The notes under the pieces were generated by a model. The model did not search any database, was not told where the DNA came from, and saw only the letters and a program-made list of their open reading frames with translations. From Pontiellaceae bacterium (GTDB lineage: Bacteria > Verrucomicrobiota > Kiritimatiellia > Kiritimatiellales > Tichowtungiaceae): a stretch of DNA of 32,223 nt. Positions 1 through 8,301 of this stretch are shown piece after piece. The DNA is taken from the NCBI GenBank assembly GCA_029939835.1, contig JAOZSE010000010.1, positions 1 through 32,223 of the forward strand, given 5' to 3'. Position 1 is the stretch's first letter. Each line of letters begins with the position of its first letter. The position numbers were made by a program, and so were the translations under genes.

Positions 1-237
1 GACGGCAAGCCGGTTCTGACCGTCTATTTGAAGTACATAGATGAACAGGCTCCGGTGATTCAGGGCCTGCGCCGCATCAGCCGTCCGAGTTGCCGGCGCT
101 ATGCTTCAGCCGGCGATATTCCGCGCGTGCTGGGCGGAATCGGAACGGCGATTCTGAGCACCTCGTCCGGTGTGCTGAGCGATGCCGAGGCGCGCAAAGC
201 CCATGTGGGCGGCGAAGTGCTCTGTTATATTTGGTAA
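1..237 (+). CDS. rpsH: 30S ribosomal protein uS8 (5' truncated by window edge)
   Basis: Frame 1 open from base 1: [30 protein letters not shown]...GGEVLCYIW*, the typical uS8 C-terminus; immediately upstream of rplF. Confidence 0.95.
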   Translation, partial: DGKPVLTVYLKYIDEQAPVIQGLRRISRPSCRRYASAGDIPRVLGGIGTAILSTSSGVLSDAEARKAHVGGEVLCYIW

Positions 238-258
238 TTTGAAATTGAGGAACCCGAA

Positions 259-795
259 ATGTCTAGAGTAGGAAAAGAACCCATAGCGATCCCCTCCGGT
301 GTAGAGGTCACGGTCGCCGGGCAGACGGTTACGGTCAAAGGCCCCAAAGGTCAGAGTGCCTGGACGGCGCCGGACGTGATCAGCGCTGCGGTCGAAAACG
401 GACAGGTGATCGTGAAGCGCAGTGAGGAAACCAAGGAAGCCCGCTCCCTGCACGGCACCATCCGAAGCCTCATCAACAACATGGTTTTCGGCGTTCAGAA
501 CGGGTATGTCAAAGAACTCGAAATCCAGGGCGTCGGTTATAAAGCGCAGCTTCAGGGTCGCACGCTGGTGCTCGCTCTCGGTTTTTCGCACGATATTAAT
601 TATGAAATTCCCGAAGGCATCACGATAGAGGTCAGCGGGGCAACTGACGTCAAAGTATCAGGGCACGAAAAAGCCCTCGTCGGTCTGGTTGCCGCACGCA
701 TCCGGGCGTTTTCGCCCGCCGAGCCCTACAAGGGCAAGGGCGTGCGTTATAAAGGCGAACAGGTTCGGCGCAAAGAAGGTAAGGCAGTGGCTTAA
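259..795 (+). CDS. rplF: 50S ribosomal protein uL6
   Basis: MSRVGKEPIAIPSGVEV...PYKGKGVRYKGEQVRRKEGK; operon context. Confidence 0.98.
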   Translation: MSRVGKEPIAIPSGVEVTVAGQTVTVKGPKGQSAWTAPDVISAAVENGQVIVKRSEETKEARSLHGTIRSLINNMVFGVQNGYVKELEIQGVGYKAQLQGRTLVLALGFSHDINYEIPEGITIEVSGATDVKVSGHEKALVGLVAARIRAFSPAEPYKGKGVRYKGEQVRRKEGKAVA

Positions 796-797
796 TC

Positions 798-1139
798 ATG
801 AAGGTCAAAACCAAAGCAGATTTCCGGAAGCGCAGACATTTTCGCCTGCGCAGCAAAGTACAGGGCACGGCCGACCGTCCGCGCATGGCGGTCTATGTTT
901 CCAACCGCTATATTTATGTTCAGGTCATAGACGACGACGCACAGCGAACTCTTTGTTCGGTCTCTTCGCTGGGCGAAAACAATACCGTCGCTACGGCCAA
1001 AGCGCTCGGCACCAAAGCCGCCGAGGCCGCCAAAGCGCAGGGCGTGACCCGCGTGGTGTTCGATCGCGGCGGGTTTGCCTACGGGCAGCGTTTGTGTGCA
1101 CTGGCTGACAGTGCCCGCGAAGCCGGCCTTGAATTTTAG
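798..1139 (+). CDS. rplR: 50S ribosomal protein uL18
   Basis: [31 protein letters not shown]...; operon context. Confidence 0.97.
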   Translation: MKVKTKADFRKRRHFRLRSKVQGTADRPRMAVYVSNRYIYVQVIDDDAQRTLCSVSSLGENNTVATAKALGTKAAEAAKAQGVTRVVFDRGGFAYGQRLCALADSAREAGLEF

Positions 1140-1162
1140 TTTTAAATGAGGAGTTGCTCGAC

Positions 1163-1654
1163 GTGAGGGAAAAAGCTGCAAATAGAGAAAAGAAGAAATC
1201 GGAATTCGAAGAGCGCGTAGTACACATCAACCGCAATTCAAAAGTGGTGAAGGGTGGACGTCGTTTCAGTTTCGGTGCACTGGTTATTGTCGGTGACCGC
1301 AAGGGACGGGTCGGCTACGGCCTCGGCAAAGCCAACGAAGTGGCCGATGCCATCCGGAAAGGCGGCGAGAACGCCAAACGCACCCTGCAACCGATTACTA
1401 TGAGAGGCACCACCATTCCGCACAAAGCGATCGGTGAATATGGCGGCGCCAAAGTACTGCTGCGTCCGGCTTCCGAAGGTACCGGTGTCATCGCCGGCGG
1501 CGCCAGCCGCGCGGTGCTTGAACTCGCCGGCGTGCGCGATGTGCTGGCCAAGTCACTCGGCAGCAGCAACAGATTGAACGTAACCAAAGCAACGCTGGCC
1601 GCGCTCGGAACCCTGCGTACGCGGGAAGAAGCGCTTGCGGCTCGCGGAAAATAA
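1163..1654 (+). CDS. rpsE: 30S ribosomal protein uS5; likely GTG start at 1163 rather than the TTG at 1154
   Basis: [51 protein letters not shown] at 1148-1153 lies 9 nt before GTG 1163 but touches TTG 1154. Confidence 0.95.
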   Translation: MREKAANREKKKSEFEERVVHINRNSKVVKGGRRFSFGALVIVGDRKGRVGYGLGKANEVADAIRKGGENAKRTLQPITMRGTTIPHKAIGEYGGAKVLLRPASEGTGVIAGGASRAVLELAGVRDVLAKSLGSSNRLNVTKATLAALGTLRTREEALAARGK

Positions 1655-1673
1655 GATAGAAGAGGTTTTTCAA

Positions 1674-2114
1674 ATGGACTTGCATTCACTTCAGCCTGCC
1701 GAAGGTTCCACCCACCGGAAAATGCGCATCGGCCGCGGCCGGGCCTCCGGCAAAGGAAAGACCAGCGGCCGAGGGCACAAAGGGCAGTATGCCCGCTCCG
1801 GCCACAAGCATAAGCCGCTCTTTGAAGGGGGGCAGATGCCCATGGCCCGCCGCATTCCAAAGCGCGGCTTCAACAACTTTACTCGCAAAGTGCTGGCCCC
1901 GGTGAATCTGACTTCTCTGGATGCCTTCGAAGACGGGAGCGAAGTCACCGTTGAGTTGTTGAAAGAGTCCGGGTTGGTCAAAGGCCGCTGGAACGGTGTT
2001 AAAATTCTCGGCACCGGCGAAATCAGTAAAAAACTTTCGATCAAAGCCAGTGCCTTCAGCGCATCGGCCAAAGAAAAGATCGAGGCCGCCGGCGGCAGTT
2101 GTGAAGTGGTTTGA
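1674..2114 (+). CDS. rplO: 50S ribosomal protein uL15
   Basis: [41 protein letters not shown] at 1674 internal to the longer ORF 1635-2114. Confidence 0.97.
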   Translation: MDLHSLQPAEGSTHRKMRIGRGRASGKGKTSGRGHKGQYARSGHKHKPLFEGGQMPMARRIPKRGFNNFTRKVLAPVNLTSLDAFEDGSEVTVELLKESGLVKGRWNGVKILGTGEISKKLSIKASAFSASAKEKIEAAGGSCEVV

Positions 2115-2139
2115 TTATAACATGAAGCGGGGTTAATCG

Positions 2140-3486
2140 ATGCTTTCCGCCTTTATAAACAGTTTTAAGATTCAGGAGCTGCGCCAGCGGATACTGTTTA
2201 CCTTTGGTATCATTTTGCTCTGCCGGCTGCTTGCCAATATTCCGATTGCCGGGGTCGACTTCGGGATGATCAGTGAATACCTCCAGGCGTCGGCCAGCGG
2301 GCAGGGCGTCGGCTTTCTCGACATGTTCAATCTCTTCAGCGGCGGCGCTGTGCAGAACTGTGCAGTCGGCGCACTTGGCATCATGCCCTACATCAGTGCC
2401 TCCATCATCATCCAGTTGATGACAGCCGTGGTACCATTCCTTGAAAAGCTGGCCCGCGAGGGCGAAGCCGGTCGCGCGAAAATCACCCAGTACACCCGCT
2501 ATCTCACTGTGCTGCTCTGTACGTTCCAGGGTTTTCTTATCGCCCGGGCGCTCGAAAGCGGCAGCCTTTATTTCCCTCCCGAAGTGGTGCGTATTCCCGG
2601 CCTCGGCTTTGAACTGCTCACCGTGATGACGCTGGTCACCGGGACGTTGATGATGATGTGGCTCGGCGAGCAGATCACTGAGCGCGGCATCGGCAACGGC
2701 CTCTCCATGATTATTACCGTCAACATCGTCAGCCGCCTGCCGCTCGCGGTGAACGCGCTCATCAGTATGTTCCGGCCCGTGGATGGCGTGGTGCGTCACT
2801 CACCGTTCATGGCGGCAACCCTGCTGATCATGATTCTGGCGGTGATCGCCGCTGTTATTGCGGTCACACAGGCTCAGCAGAAGATACCCGTGCAGTACGC
2901 CAAACGCGTGGTGGGGCGCAAAGTGTACGGCGGACAGCACACCTTCATGCCGCTGCGCGTCAACTACGCCGGCGTAATGCCGATCATTTTTGCTCAGGCC
3001 ATCCTCATGTTCCCGGCCAAGATTTTTAACATGATGCCCGGTACTTTCTTCAAACAGCTTGGCGCGGCACTCAGTTACGGAACCCCTGCCTACATGACCG
3101 TCTTCGGCCTCATGATTCTTTTCTTCTCCTATTTCTGGGTGGCCACGCAGTTTAATCCCGTGCAGATTGCCGATGATCTCAAAAAGCACGGCGGCTACAT
3201 TCCGGGCATCCGCCCCGGAAAATCCACCGCCGAATTTCTTGATCGCACCATGACCCGCATCACGCTCGCCGGCGCGGCCTTCCTGACCCTCATCGCGGTG
3301 CTTCCGACCGTTATGGGCGCGCAGTTTGGCATTCCCGGACTGGTGGCCTCCTTTTTCGGCGGCACCAGCCTGCTCATCATGGTTGGGGTCATGCTCGATA
3401 CCATGCGCCAGATCGAATCCCATCTGCTGATGCGCCACTACGACGGATTTTTGAAAAAGGGAAAACTTAAATCCGGAAGAAGGTAG
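2140..3486 (+). CDS. secY: Protein translocase subunit SecY
   Basis: 448 aa multi-TM; GEQITERGIGNGLSMIITVNIVSRLP, VQYAKRVVGRKVYGGQHTFMPLRVNYAGVMPIIFA. Confidence 0.98.
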   Translation: MLSAFINSFKIQELRQRILFTFGIILLCRLLANIPIAGVDFGMISEYLQASASGQGVGFLDMFNLFSGGAVQNCAVGALGIMPYISASIIIQLMTAVVPFLEKLAREGEAGRAKITQYTRYLTVLLCTFQGFLIARALESGSLYFPPEVVRIPGLGFELLTVMTLVTGTLMMMWLGEQITERGIGNGLSMIITVNIVSRLPLAVNALISMFRPVDGVVRHSPFMAATLLIMILAVIAAVIAVTQAQQKIPVQYAKRVVGRKVYGGQHTFMPLRVNYAGVMPIIFAQAILMFPAKIFNMMPGTFFKQLGAALSYGTPAYMTVFGLMILFFSYFWVATQFNPVQIADDLKKHGGYIPGIRPGKSTAEFLDRTMTRITLAGAAFLTLIAVLPTVMGAQFGIPGLVASFFGGTSLLIMVGVMLDTMRQIESHLLMRHYDGFLKKGKLKSGRR

Positions 3487-3489
3487 GGC

Positions 3490-4137
3490 ATGGAAGCAAT
3501 CATTCTCCTCGGCGGACCCGGCGCAGGCAAGGGCACGCTGGCCGAATCACTTAAGCAGAAAACAGACTATCTCCATGTCTCCACCGGTGACATGCTGCGC
3601 GCTGCGCTCAAATCCGGCAGCCCGGTTGGCCTCGAAGCCAAGTCCTATATGGAGGCCGGTGAACTCGTTCCCGATTCTGTTATCCTGCGCATCATTGAAG
3701 AACGCATTGCACAGGAGCCTGCGGGTGCCCGCTTCATGTTCGACGGCTTCCCGCGCACGCTTGAGCAGGCCGAAGGCCTCGAAGCGATACTCGAAAAACA
3801 CAGCGGAACCATCACGCACGTTTTCAAACTCGATGTGCCGCGCGAAACGCTCCTGCAGCGGCTCACCGGCCGCCGCGTATGCAAAGCCTGCGGCGCGGTG
3901 TATCACGTCATCAACATGCCGCCCCAAAAAGAAGGTGTTTGCGATGTGGACGGCGGTGAGCTCTACCAGCGTGCGGACGACAGCGAAGAAACCATTCTCA
4001 ACCGCCTCGAAGTCTACGAAAAACAGACCGCGCCGCTTATTGACCACTATCAGCAGCGCGGTCTCATCCGCGACATTGATGCCGATCAGGATGCGGAAAA
4101 AACCACAACGCTCGTTCTCGACGTGTTCAACGGGTAG
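3490..4137 (+). CDS. adk: Adenylate kinase
   Basis: LLGGPGAGKGTLAESL P-loop; DGFPRTLEQAEGLE; LTGRRVCKACGAVYHVINMPP. Confidence 0.97.
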   Translation: MEAIILLGGPGAGKGTLAESLKQKTDYLHVSTGDMLRAALKSGSPVGLEAKSYMEAGELVPDSVILRIIEERIAQEPAGARFMFDGFPRTLEQAEGLEAILEKHSGTITHVFKLDVPRETLLQRLTGRRVCKACGAVYHVINMPPQKEGVCDVDGGELYQRADDSEETILNRLEVYEKQTAPLIDHYQQRGLIRDIDADQDAEKTTTLVLDVFNG

Positions 4138-4144
4138 ATCAATT

Positions 4145-4268
4145 TGACCGCAAAGACGCGAAGAAAAAAAGGAGAAAGGGATGACGCAGCCAACACTACA
4201 TCAGGAAGAACTTGCCAAACAGTTTGTTTATTCCAACCCCTCTTAAATTCTTCGCGTCTTAGCGGTCA
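4145..4268. repeat. Inverted-repeat element between adk and map (21-bp arms, 20/21 complementary) enclosing ~82 bp
   Basis: 4145-4165 TGACCGCAAAGACGCGAAGAA; 4248-4268 TTCTTCGCGTCTTAGCGGTCA. Confidence 0.85.
4181..4246 (+). CDS. Candidate 21-aa small ORF inside the inverted-repeat element
   Basis: AAGGAG at 4169-4174, 6 nt before ATG 4181; MTQPTLHQEELAKQFVYSNPS*; stop directly before the right IR arm. Confidence 0.3.
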   Translation: MTQPTLHQEELAKQFVYSNPS

Positions 4269-4284
4269 TCAACTCTCCAAACCC

Positions 4285-5031
4285 ATGATACCAATCAAAA
4301 CCCCCTCCGAACTCGATGCCATGCGGCGGGTTAACCAAATGACCGCCCGTGTGCGCGATGAACTCGCCGCGATGGTCTCTCCCGGCATCACCACACTCGA
4401 TCTTGGGAATGCCGCGTCTAAGCTGATCCGCGGTCTGGGCGGCATCAGCGCGTTCTACGGCTATCACGGCTTTCCCGGCCAAATCTGCGTTTCCGTCAAC
4501 GACGAAGTCATCCACGGCATTCCGGGCCGCCGCGTCATCAAAGAAGGCGATATCGTCAGCATTGATGTCGGTATCACCTATGAAGGGTTTATTGGCGACT
4601 GTGCCGTTACGGTGGCAGCAGGCGAGATAGACGGTGAAAAAAAGAAACTGATGGAGATTTCAAAAGCCGCGCTCGAAGCCGGCATAGCCAAAGCTGTGGC
4701 CGGTAACCGTCTCGGCGATATTTCGCACGCTGTGCAGACCGTGGCCGAAGCCGCCGGATTTTCCGTTGTGCGCGAATTTGTAGGCCACGGAATCGGCCGC
4801 GAAATGCACGAAGAGCCGCAGATTCCCAACTTTGGAAAACCCGGCCGCGGCCCGAAACTCAAACCCGGCATGACGCTGGCCATCGAGCCGATGATCAATG
4901 CAGGCATCGCAAAAGTGGAGGTGCTTGAGGATGGCTGGACCGCCGTCACCGCGGACGGACGCCCCTCCGCCCATTTCGAACACACCGTCGCCGTTGGCGT
5001 TACCGAACCCGAAATCCTGACGCTTTCTTAA
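4285..5031 (+). CDS. map: Methionine aminopeptidase type I; ATG at 4285 preferred over the ORF start at 4144
   Basis: MIPIKTPSELDAMRRVNQM...FVGHGIGREMHEEPQIPNFG...GMTLAIEPMINAG; the upstream 47 codons translate the IR element. Confidence 0.95.
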   Translation: MIPIKTPSELDAMRRVNQMTARVRDELAAMVSPGITTLDLGNAASKLIRGLGGISAFYGYHGFPGQICVSVNDEVIHGIPGRRVIKEGDIVSIDVGITYEGFIGDCAVTVAAGEIDGEKKKLMEISKAALEAGIAKAVAGNRLGDISHAVQTVAEAAGFSVVREFVGHGIGREMHEEPQIPNFGKPGRGPKLKPGMTLAIEPMINAGIAKVEVLEDGWTAVTADGRPSAHFEHTVAVGVTEPEILTLS

Positions 5032-5055
5032 GGTTGCGACCGTTGAGGATTCAGG

Positions 5056-5199
5056 ATGGATTTTTTTCAGTCACTGCTGAAAAAAGCCGGTTGGGCGGCG
5101 GATTTTTTAGAGGTCGGAAAAAGGGGGTTTGGCCGGTCGTTTTTTTTGCGAATCAGGGCTTGTACATCAGGGGCGGGACGGTATGATGAGCCGCTCTGA
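5056..5199 (+). CDS. Candidate 47-aa small ORF upstream of infA
   Basis: ATG 5056 preceded by GAGGA; MDFFQSLLKKAGWAADFLEVGKRGFGRSFFLRIRACTSGAGRYDEPL*; TGA 5197-5199 then AAA then infA ATG 5203. Confidence 0.25.
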   Translation: MDFFQSLLKKAGWAADFLEVGKRGFGRSFFLRIRACTSGAGRYDEPL

Positions 5200-5202
5200 A
5201 AA

Positions 5203-5427
5203 ATGAGAATGAGTGCGCAGGAAACTATTTTACTGGACGCTCAGCTGGAGTCCGTGATAGATAGTCACGCTTTTCGCGCCGTGCTGGGGAACGGGCACCG
5301 TTTTACGGCTTATATTGCGGCACGGGATCGGGGGGGGAAAGCCCCGGAAAAGGGTGATTTTGTGGAGGTGGAGATTTCGCCTTACAACATGAGTGTGGGG
5401 CGAATTATTATTTCAGGTGAATTATGA
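5203..5427 (+). CDS. infA: Translation initiation factor IF-1 (divergent)
   Basis: [22 protein letters not shown]...[25 protein letters not shown] resembles the IF-1 S1/OB fold; located just upstream of rpmJ-rpsM. Confidence 0.85.
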   Translation: MRMSAQETILLDAQLESVIDSHAFRAVLGNGHRFTAYIAARDRGGKAPEKGDFVEVEISPYNMSVGRIIISGEL

Positions 5428-5540
5428 AGGTTAAGGCATCCGTTAGAAAAATCAGCGCCGACGACAAAATTGTGCGTCGCAAAGGGCGCGTGTATGTCAT
5501 CAACAAACGCAACCCGCGGCACAAACAGCGGCAGGGTTAA
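5424..5540 (+). CDS. rpmJ: 50S ribosomal protein bL36 (38 aa, lacks zinc-ribbon Cys residues)
   Basis: ATG 5424 overlaps the infA stop (ATGA); [38 protein letters not shown]; not in supplied ORF track because it is short. Confidence 0.96.
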   Translation: MKVKASVRKISADDKIVRRKGRVYVINKRNPRHKQRQG

Positions 5541-5555
5541 AAGGAGCAGTTTTTT

Positions 5556-5960
5556 ATGCCTCGCATACTCGGTATTGATATCCCCGGCAGAAAGCGTCTT
5601 GAGTACGCGCTGACCTATATTTACGGCCTCGGCCTGACCAAATCGCGCGAAGTGATCGCCAAGTCCGGTCTGGATCCCGCCAAGAAGGCCGATGACCTGA
5701 CCGACGAAGAAATCACCAAGCTCACCGGTATTGTCCGTGATGAGTACACGATTGAAGGGGATCTGCGCCGCGAAACAACGCAGAATATCCGCCGCCTGAT
5801 TTCGACCAACTCTTATCGCGGGTTGCGTCATCGTCGCGGCCTGCCGGTCCGCGGGCAGCGCACGAAAACCAATGCCCGCACCCGCAAAGGGAAGGTTCGG
5901 ACTGTCGGCGTGGTTCGCGGCAAGGAAGCCCGCTCGGCAGCCAAAATATCCGGCAAATAA
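5556..5960 (+). CDS. rpsM: 30S ribosomal protein uS13
   Basis: [26 protein letters not shown]...[36 protein letters not shown]. Confidence 0.98.
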   Translation: MPRILGIDIPGRKRLEYALTYIYGLGLTKSREVIAKSGLDPAKKADDLTDEEITKLTGIVRDEYTIEGDLRRETTQNIRRLISTNSYRGLRHRRGLPVRGQRTKTNARTRKGKVRTVGVVRGKEARSAAKISGK

Positions 5961-5982
5961 TTTTAACTGAGGAATTCGATTC

Positions 5983-6735
5983 ATGGCTGAAGAAACCAAA
6001 CCTGTAGAAGAGACCGCCGACCTGTCCGCCGAAGCCGCCCCGGCGAAGGCGGAAGCGAAGGCTGAAACGCCTGCCGAGGAAGTGAAAGCGGAGAAGGCAG
6101 TCGAAACGCCTGCCGCAGAGGCGAAGGCGGAAGAGAAGCCCGTTGAGACCCCCGCCAAGGCGGAGGAGAAAACGGAAGCCCCCGCAGAAGAAGTAAAAGC
6201 GGAAGCGAAGCCGGAAGAAAAAGTCGAGGTGCCCGCGGAGAAAGCCCCTGCTGAAGAAAAACCAGCGGAGGAAGGGGCCAAGGAAGAGGGCGCGAAGAAA
6301 AAATCGGGCCCGAAAGATATTTTCGCCGCGATCGAGGGTGAGTCTGAAGAGGAGGCTAAACCGAAGCGCAGGAGCAAGGGGGCCAAAAACGTTCCTTACG
6401 GTCTGGCATTTATCAAAACTACTTTTAACAACACCATCGTGTCGCTTACCGACATGAAGGGTCATGTGATTTCATGGAGCAGCGCGGGCCGCTGCGGGTT
6501 CAAAGGTTCCCGCAAAAGCACGGCTTTTGCCGCCACTACGGTGGCACAGGAGGCCGCGCGCGGCGCGATTGCTCACGGGATGAACGAAGTGGAAGTCCGG
6601 GTGCAGGGGCCGGGCGCAGGCCGTGAGTCGGCCGTGCGCGCGATTCAGGCCGCGGGTCTTCGCGTTTCCGCCATCAAGGATACCACGCCGGTTCCGCACA
6701 ACGGCTGCCGCCCGAAAAAGCAGCGCCGCGTGTAA
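5983..6735 (+). CDS. rpsK: 30S ribosomal protein uS11 with a ~130-aa Ala/Glu/Lys/Pro-rich N-terminal extension
   Basis: Residues ~133-250 are canonical uS11 ([45 protein letters not shown]...[13 protein letters not shown]); residues 1-130 low complexity. Confidence 0.96.
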   Translation: MAEETKPVEETADLSAEAAPAKAEAKAETPAEEVKAEKAVETPAAEAKAEEKPVETPAKAEEKTEAPAEEVKAEAKPEEKVEVPAEKAPAEEKPAEEGAKEEGAKKKSGPKDIFAAIEGESEEEAKPKRRSKGAKNVPYGLAFIKTTFNNTIVSLTDMKGHVISWSSAGRCGFKGSRKSTAFAATTVAQEAARGAIAHGMNEVEVRVQGPGAGRESAVRAIQAAGLRVSAIKDTTPVPHNGCRPKKQRRV

Positions 6736-6799
6736 GCAGGCGAACGTAAATAAAACACCATACGAACCGGTTAATGCCCGGTTCTGGGAGGAAAAGACA

Positions 6800-7807
6800 A
6801 TGCCGATCAGATTAGGTCGTTTCGAAATGCCCAAGCGGGTCGTCAAAGACGAAACCGCATCCACGGCCACCTATGGCCGATTCATCGCCGAACCATTTGA
6901 AGCCGGGTACGGCCGCACCATCGGAAATTCGATGCGTCGCGTTCTGCTTTCTTCACTGGAAGGCACCGCGATTTCATCCGTCCAAATTCATGGCGCGCCG
7001 CACGAATTCTGCAGTCTGCCGGGCGTGGTGGAGGATGTCACCGAGATCGTCCTCAACCTCAAGAAAGTGCTGCTCAAGTCCTATACCCGCGAACCTCAGC
7101 GCCTCAAGATCAGTGTCAAGGGCCCGGGCGAAGTCACCGCTGCCGATATCCAGACCAACGAGAATATTGAGGTGCTCAATCCCGACCACCACATTGCCAC
7201 GCTCGACACCAATGGAAAATTCGAGGTTGAACTCGAAACGCGCGTGGGCCGCGGATACTGCCCGGCGGAAGGCAATAAGAAGGAAGAGCAGGAAATCGGC
7301 ATCATTCCGATTGATTCGCTGTTCTCGCCCGTCAGCCGCGTAAAATACGAGGTGGACAACTGCCGCGTCGGCCGCCGTACGGACTACGACAAGCTCATTA
7401 TTGAAATCTGGACCGACGGTCGCGTGACGCCCGACGACGCGCTGACCCTTTCGGCTGCTATTCTGCGCCATCACCTCGATATCTTTGTCAGCTATGACAA
7501 AGACCTGATCGAATTCGAGGCGAGCGAAAAACAGATTGATATCGAAAAAGAAGAGCTGCGCAAGAAGCTGAACATCAGCGTTAACGAAATTGAACTCAGC
7601 GTGCGCGCCGCCAACTGCCTTAACAACGCCAACATCACCACGGTCGGCGAGCTGTCGCAGAAGACCGAAGCCGAAATGCTCAAGTACCGCAACTTCGGCA
7701 AGAAGTCGCTCAACGAGATCAAAGCCAAGATTCTGGAAATGGGTCTGTCGCTGGGCATGACGTTCGATGCCGACCTGCTGAAGCCGCCGGCGACGGAAAC
7801 GGAATAA
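6800..7807 (+). CDS. rpoA: DNA-directed RNA polymerase subunit alpha; ATG 6800 preferred
   Basis: GRFIAEPFEAGYGRTIGNSMRRVLLSSLEGTAISSVQI; alpha-CTD ELSVRAANCLNNANITTVGELSQKTEAEML; GGGAGG at 6786-6791. Confidence 0.98.
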   Translation: MPIRLGRFEMPKRVVKDETASTATYGRFIAEPFEAGYGRTIGNSMRRVLLSSLEGTAISSVQIHGAPHEFCSLPGVVEDVTEIVLNLKKVLLKSYTREPQRLKISVKGPGEVTAADIQTNENIEVLNPDHHIATLDTNGKFEVELETRVGRGYCPAEGNKKEEQEIGIIPIDSLFSPVSRVKYEVDNCRVGRRTDYDKLIIEIWTDGRVTPDDALTLSAAILRHHLDIFVSYDKDLIEFEASEKQIDIEKEELRKKLNISVNEIELSVRAANCLNNANITTVGELSQKTEAEMLKYRNFGKKSLNEIKAKILEMGLSLGMTFDADLLKPPATETE

Positions 7808-7828
7808 TTCAGGAAAACGGGGTTCATC

Positions 7829-8218
7829 ATGAGACATCTTAAGAAAACAGTTAAACTCGGACGCCATGGCGCGCACCGCGATGCGATGCTGGCCAATCAG
7901 GTGTGCAGCCTGATTGCCGAGCGTCGCATCAAAACCACCCTGGCTAAAGCCAAGGCAACCCGCACGATTGCTGAAAAAATGGTTACACTCGGCAAAAAAG
8001 GCGATCTGGCTGCGCGCCGGAAGGCGACGTCCAAGCTGAAAAATCCCGCAGCGGTCAAAACGCTGTTTGAGGAGATTGCACCGACTTTTGCGGAACGCGC
8101 CGGAGGCTATACGCGGATTACCAAACTGGGCCCGCGAATGAGTGACGCCTCTGAAATGGTAATCCTTGAGTGGGTCGAAGCCGCAGAGCCGGCCGAAGCC
8201 GCCACAAAGAAAAAGTAA
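7829..8218 (+). CDS. rplQ: 50S ribosomal protein bL17
   Basis: MRHLKKTVKLGRHGAHRDAMLANQVCSLIAERRIKTTLAKAK. Confidence 0.97.
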   Translation: MRHLKKTVKLGRHGAHRDAMLANQVCSLIAERRIKTTLAKAKATRTIAEKMVTLGKKGDLAARRKATSKLKNPAAVKTLFEEIAPTFAERAGGYTRITKLGPRMSDASEMVILEWVEAAEPAEAATKKK

Positions 8219-8238
8219 TCGCAGGAGATTGCCGATGA

Positions 8239-8275
8239 AAAAGACCTCTCAAGCAGACGCTGGGAGGTCTTTTGT
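8239..8275 (+). terminator. Rho-independent-like terminator after rplQ
   Basis: AAAAGACCTC (8239-8248) / GAGGTCTTTT (8264-8273), 10-bp perfect stem with T-rich 3' arm. Confidence 0.6.
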
Positions 8276-8301
8276 ATTTAAATGCGAAGGGGAAGCGAGT
8301 C

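Noticed and set aside
2056-3438. Long His/Asp/Glu-rich minus-strand ORFs opposite secY
   Set aside because: Antisense of hydrophobic GC-rich codons; secY on the plus strand is unambiguous.
4144-4284. N-terminal 47-residue extension of methionine aminopeptidase
   Set aside because: It translates the inverted-repeat element; the canonical start MIPIKTPSELDAMRR is at 4285.
5382-6386. 334-aa minus-strand ORF rich in Ser/Ala/Phe opposite rpsM and rpsK
   Set aside because: Composition mirrors the Lys/Glu/Ala codon repeats of the uS11 extension on the plus strand; antisense shadow ORF.
6623-6799. 59-residue N-terminal extension of rpoA ORF overlapping rpsK
   Set aside because: Alternate-frame read of rpsK; canonical ATG 6800 has a strong SD.
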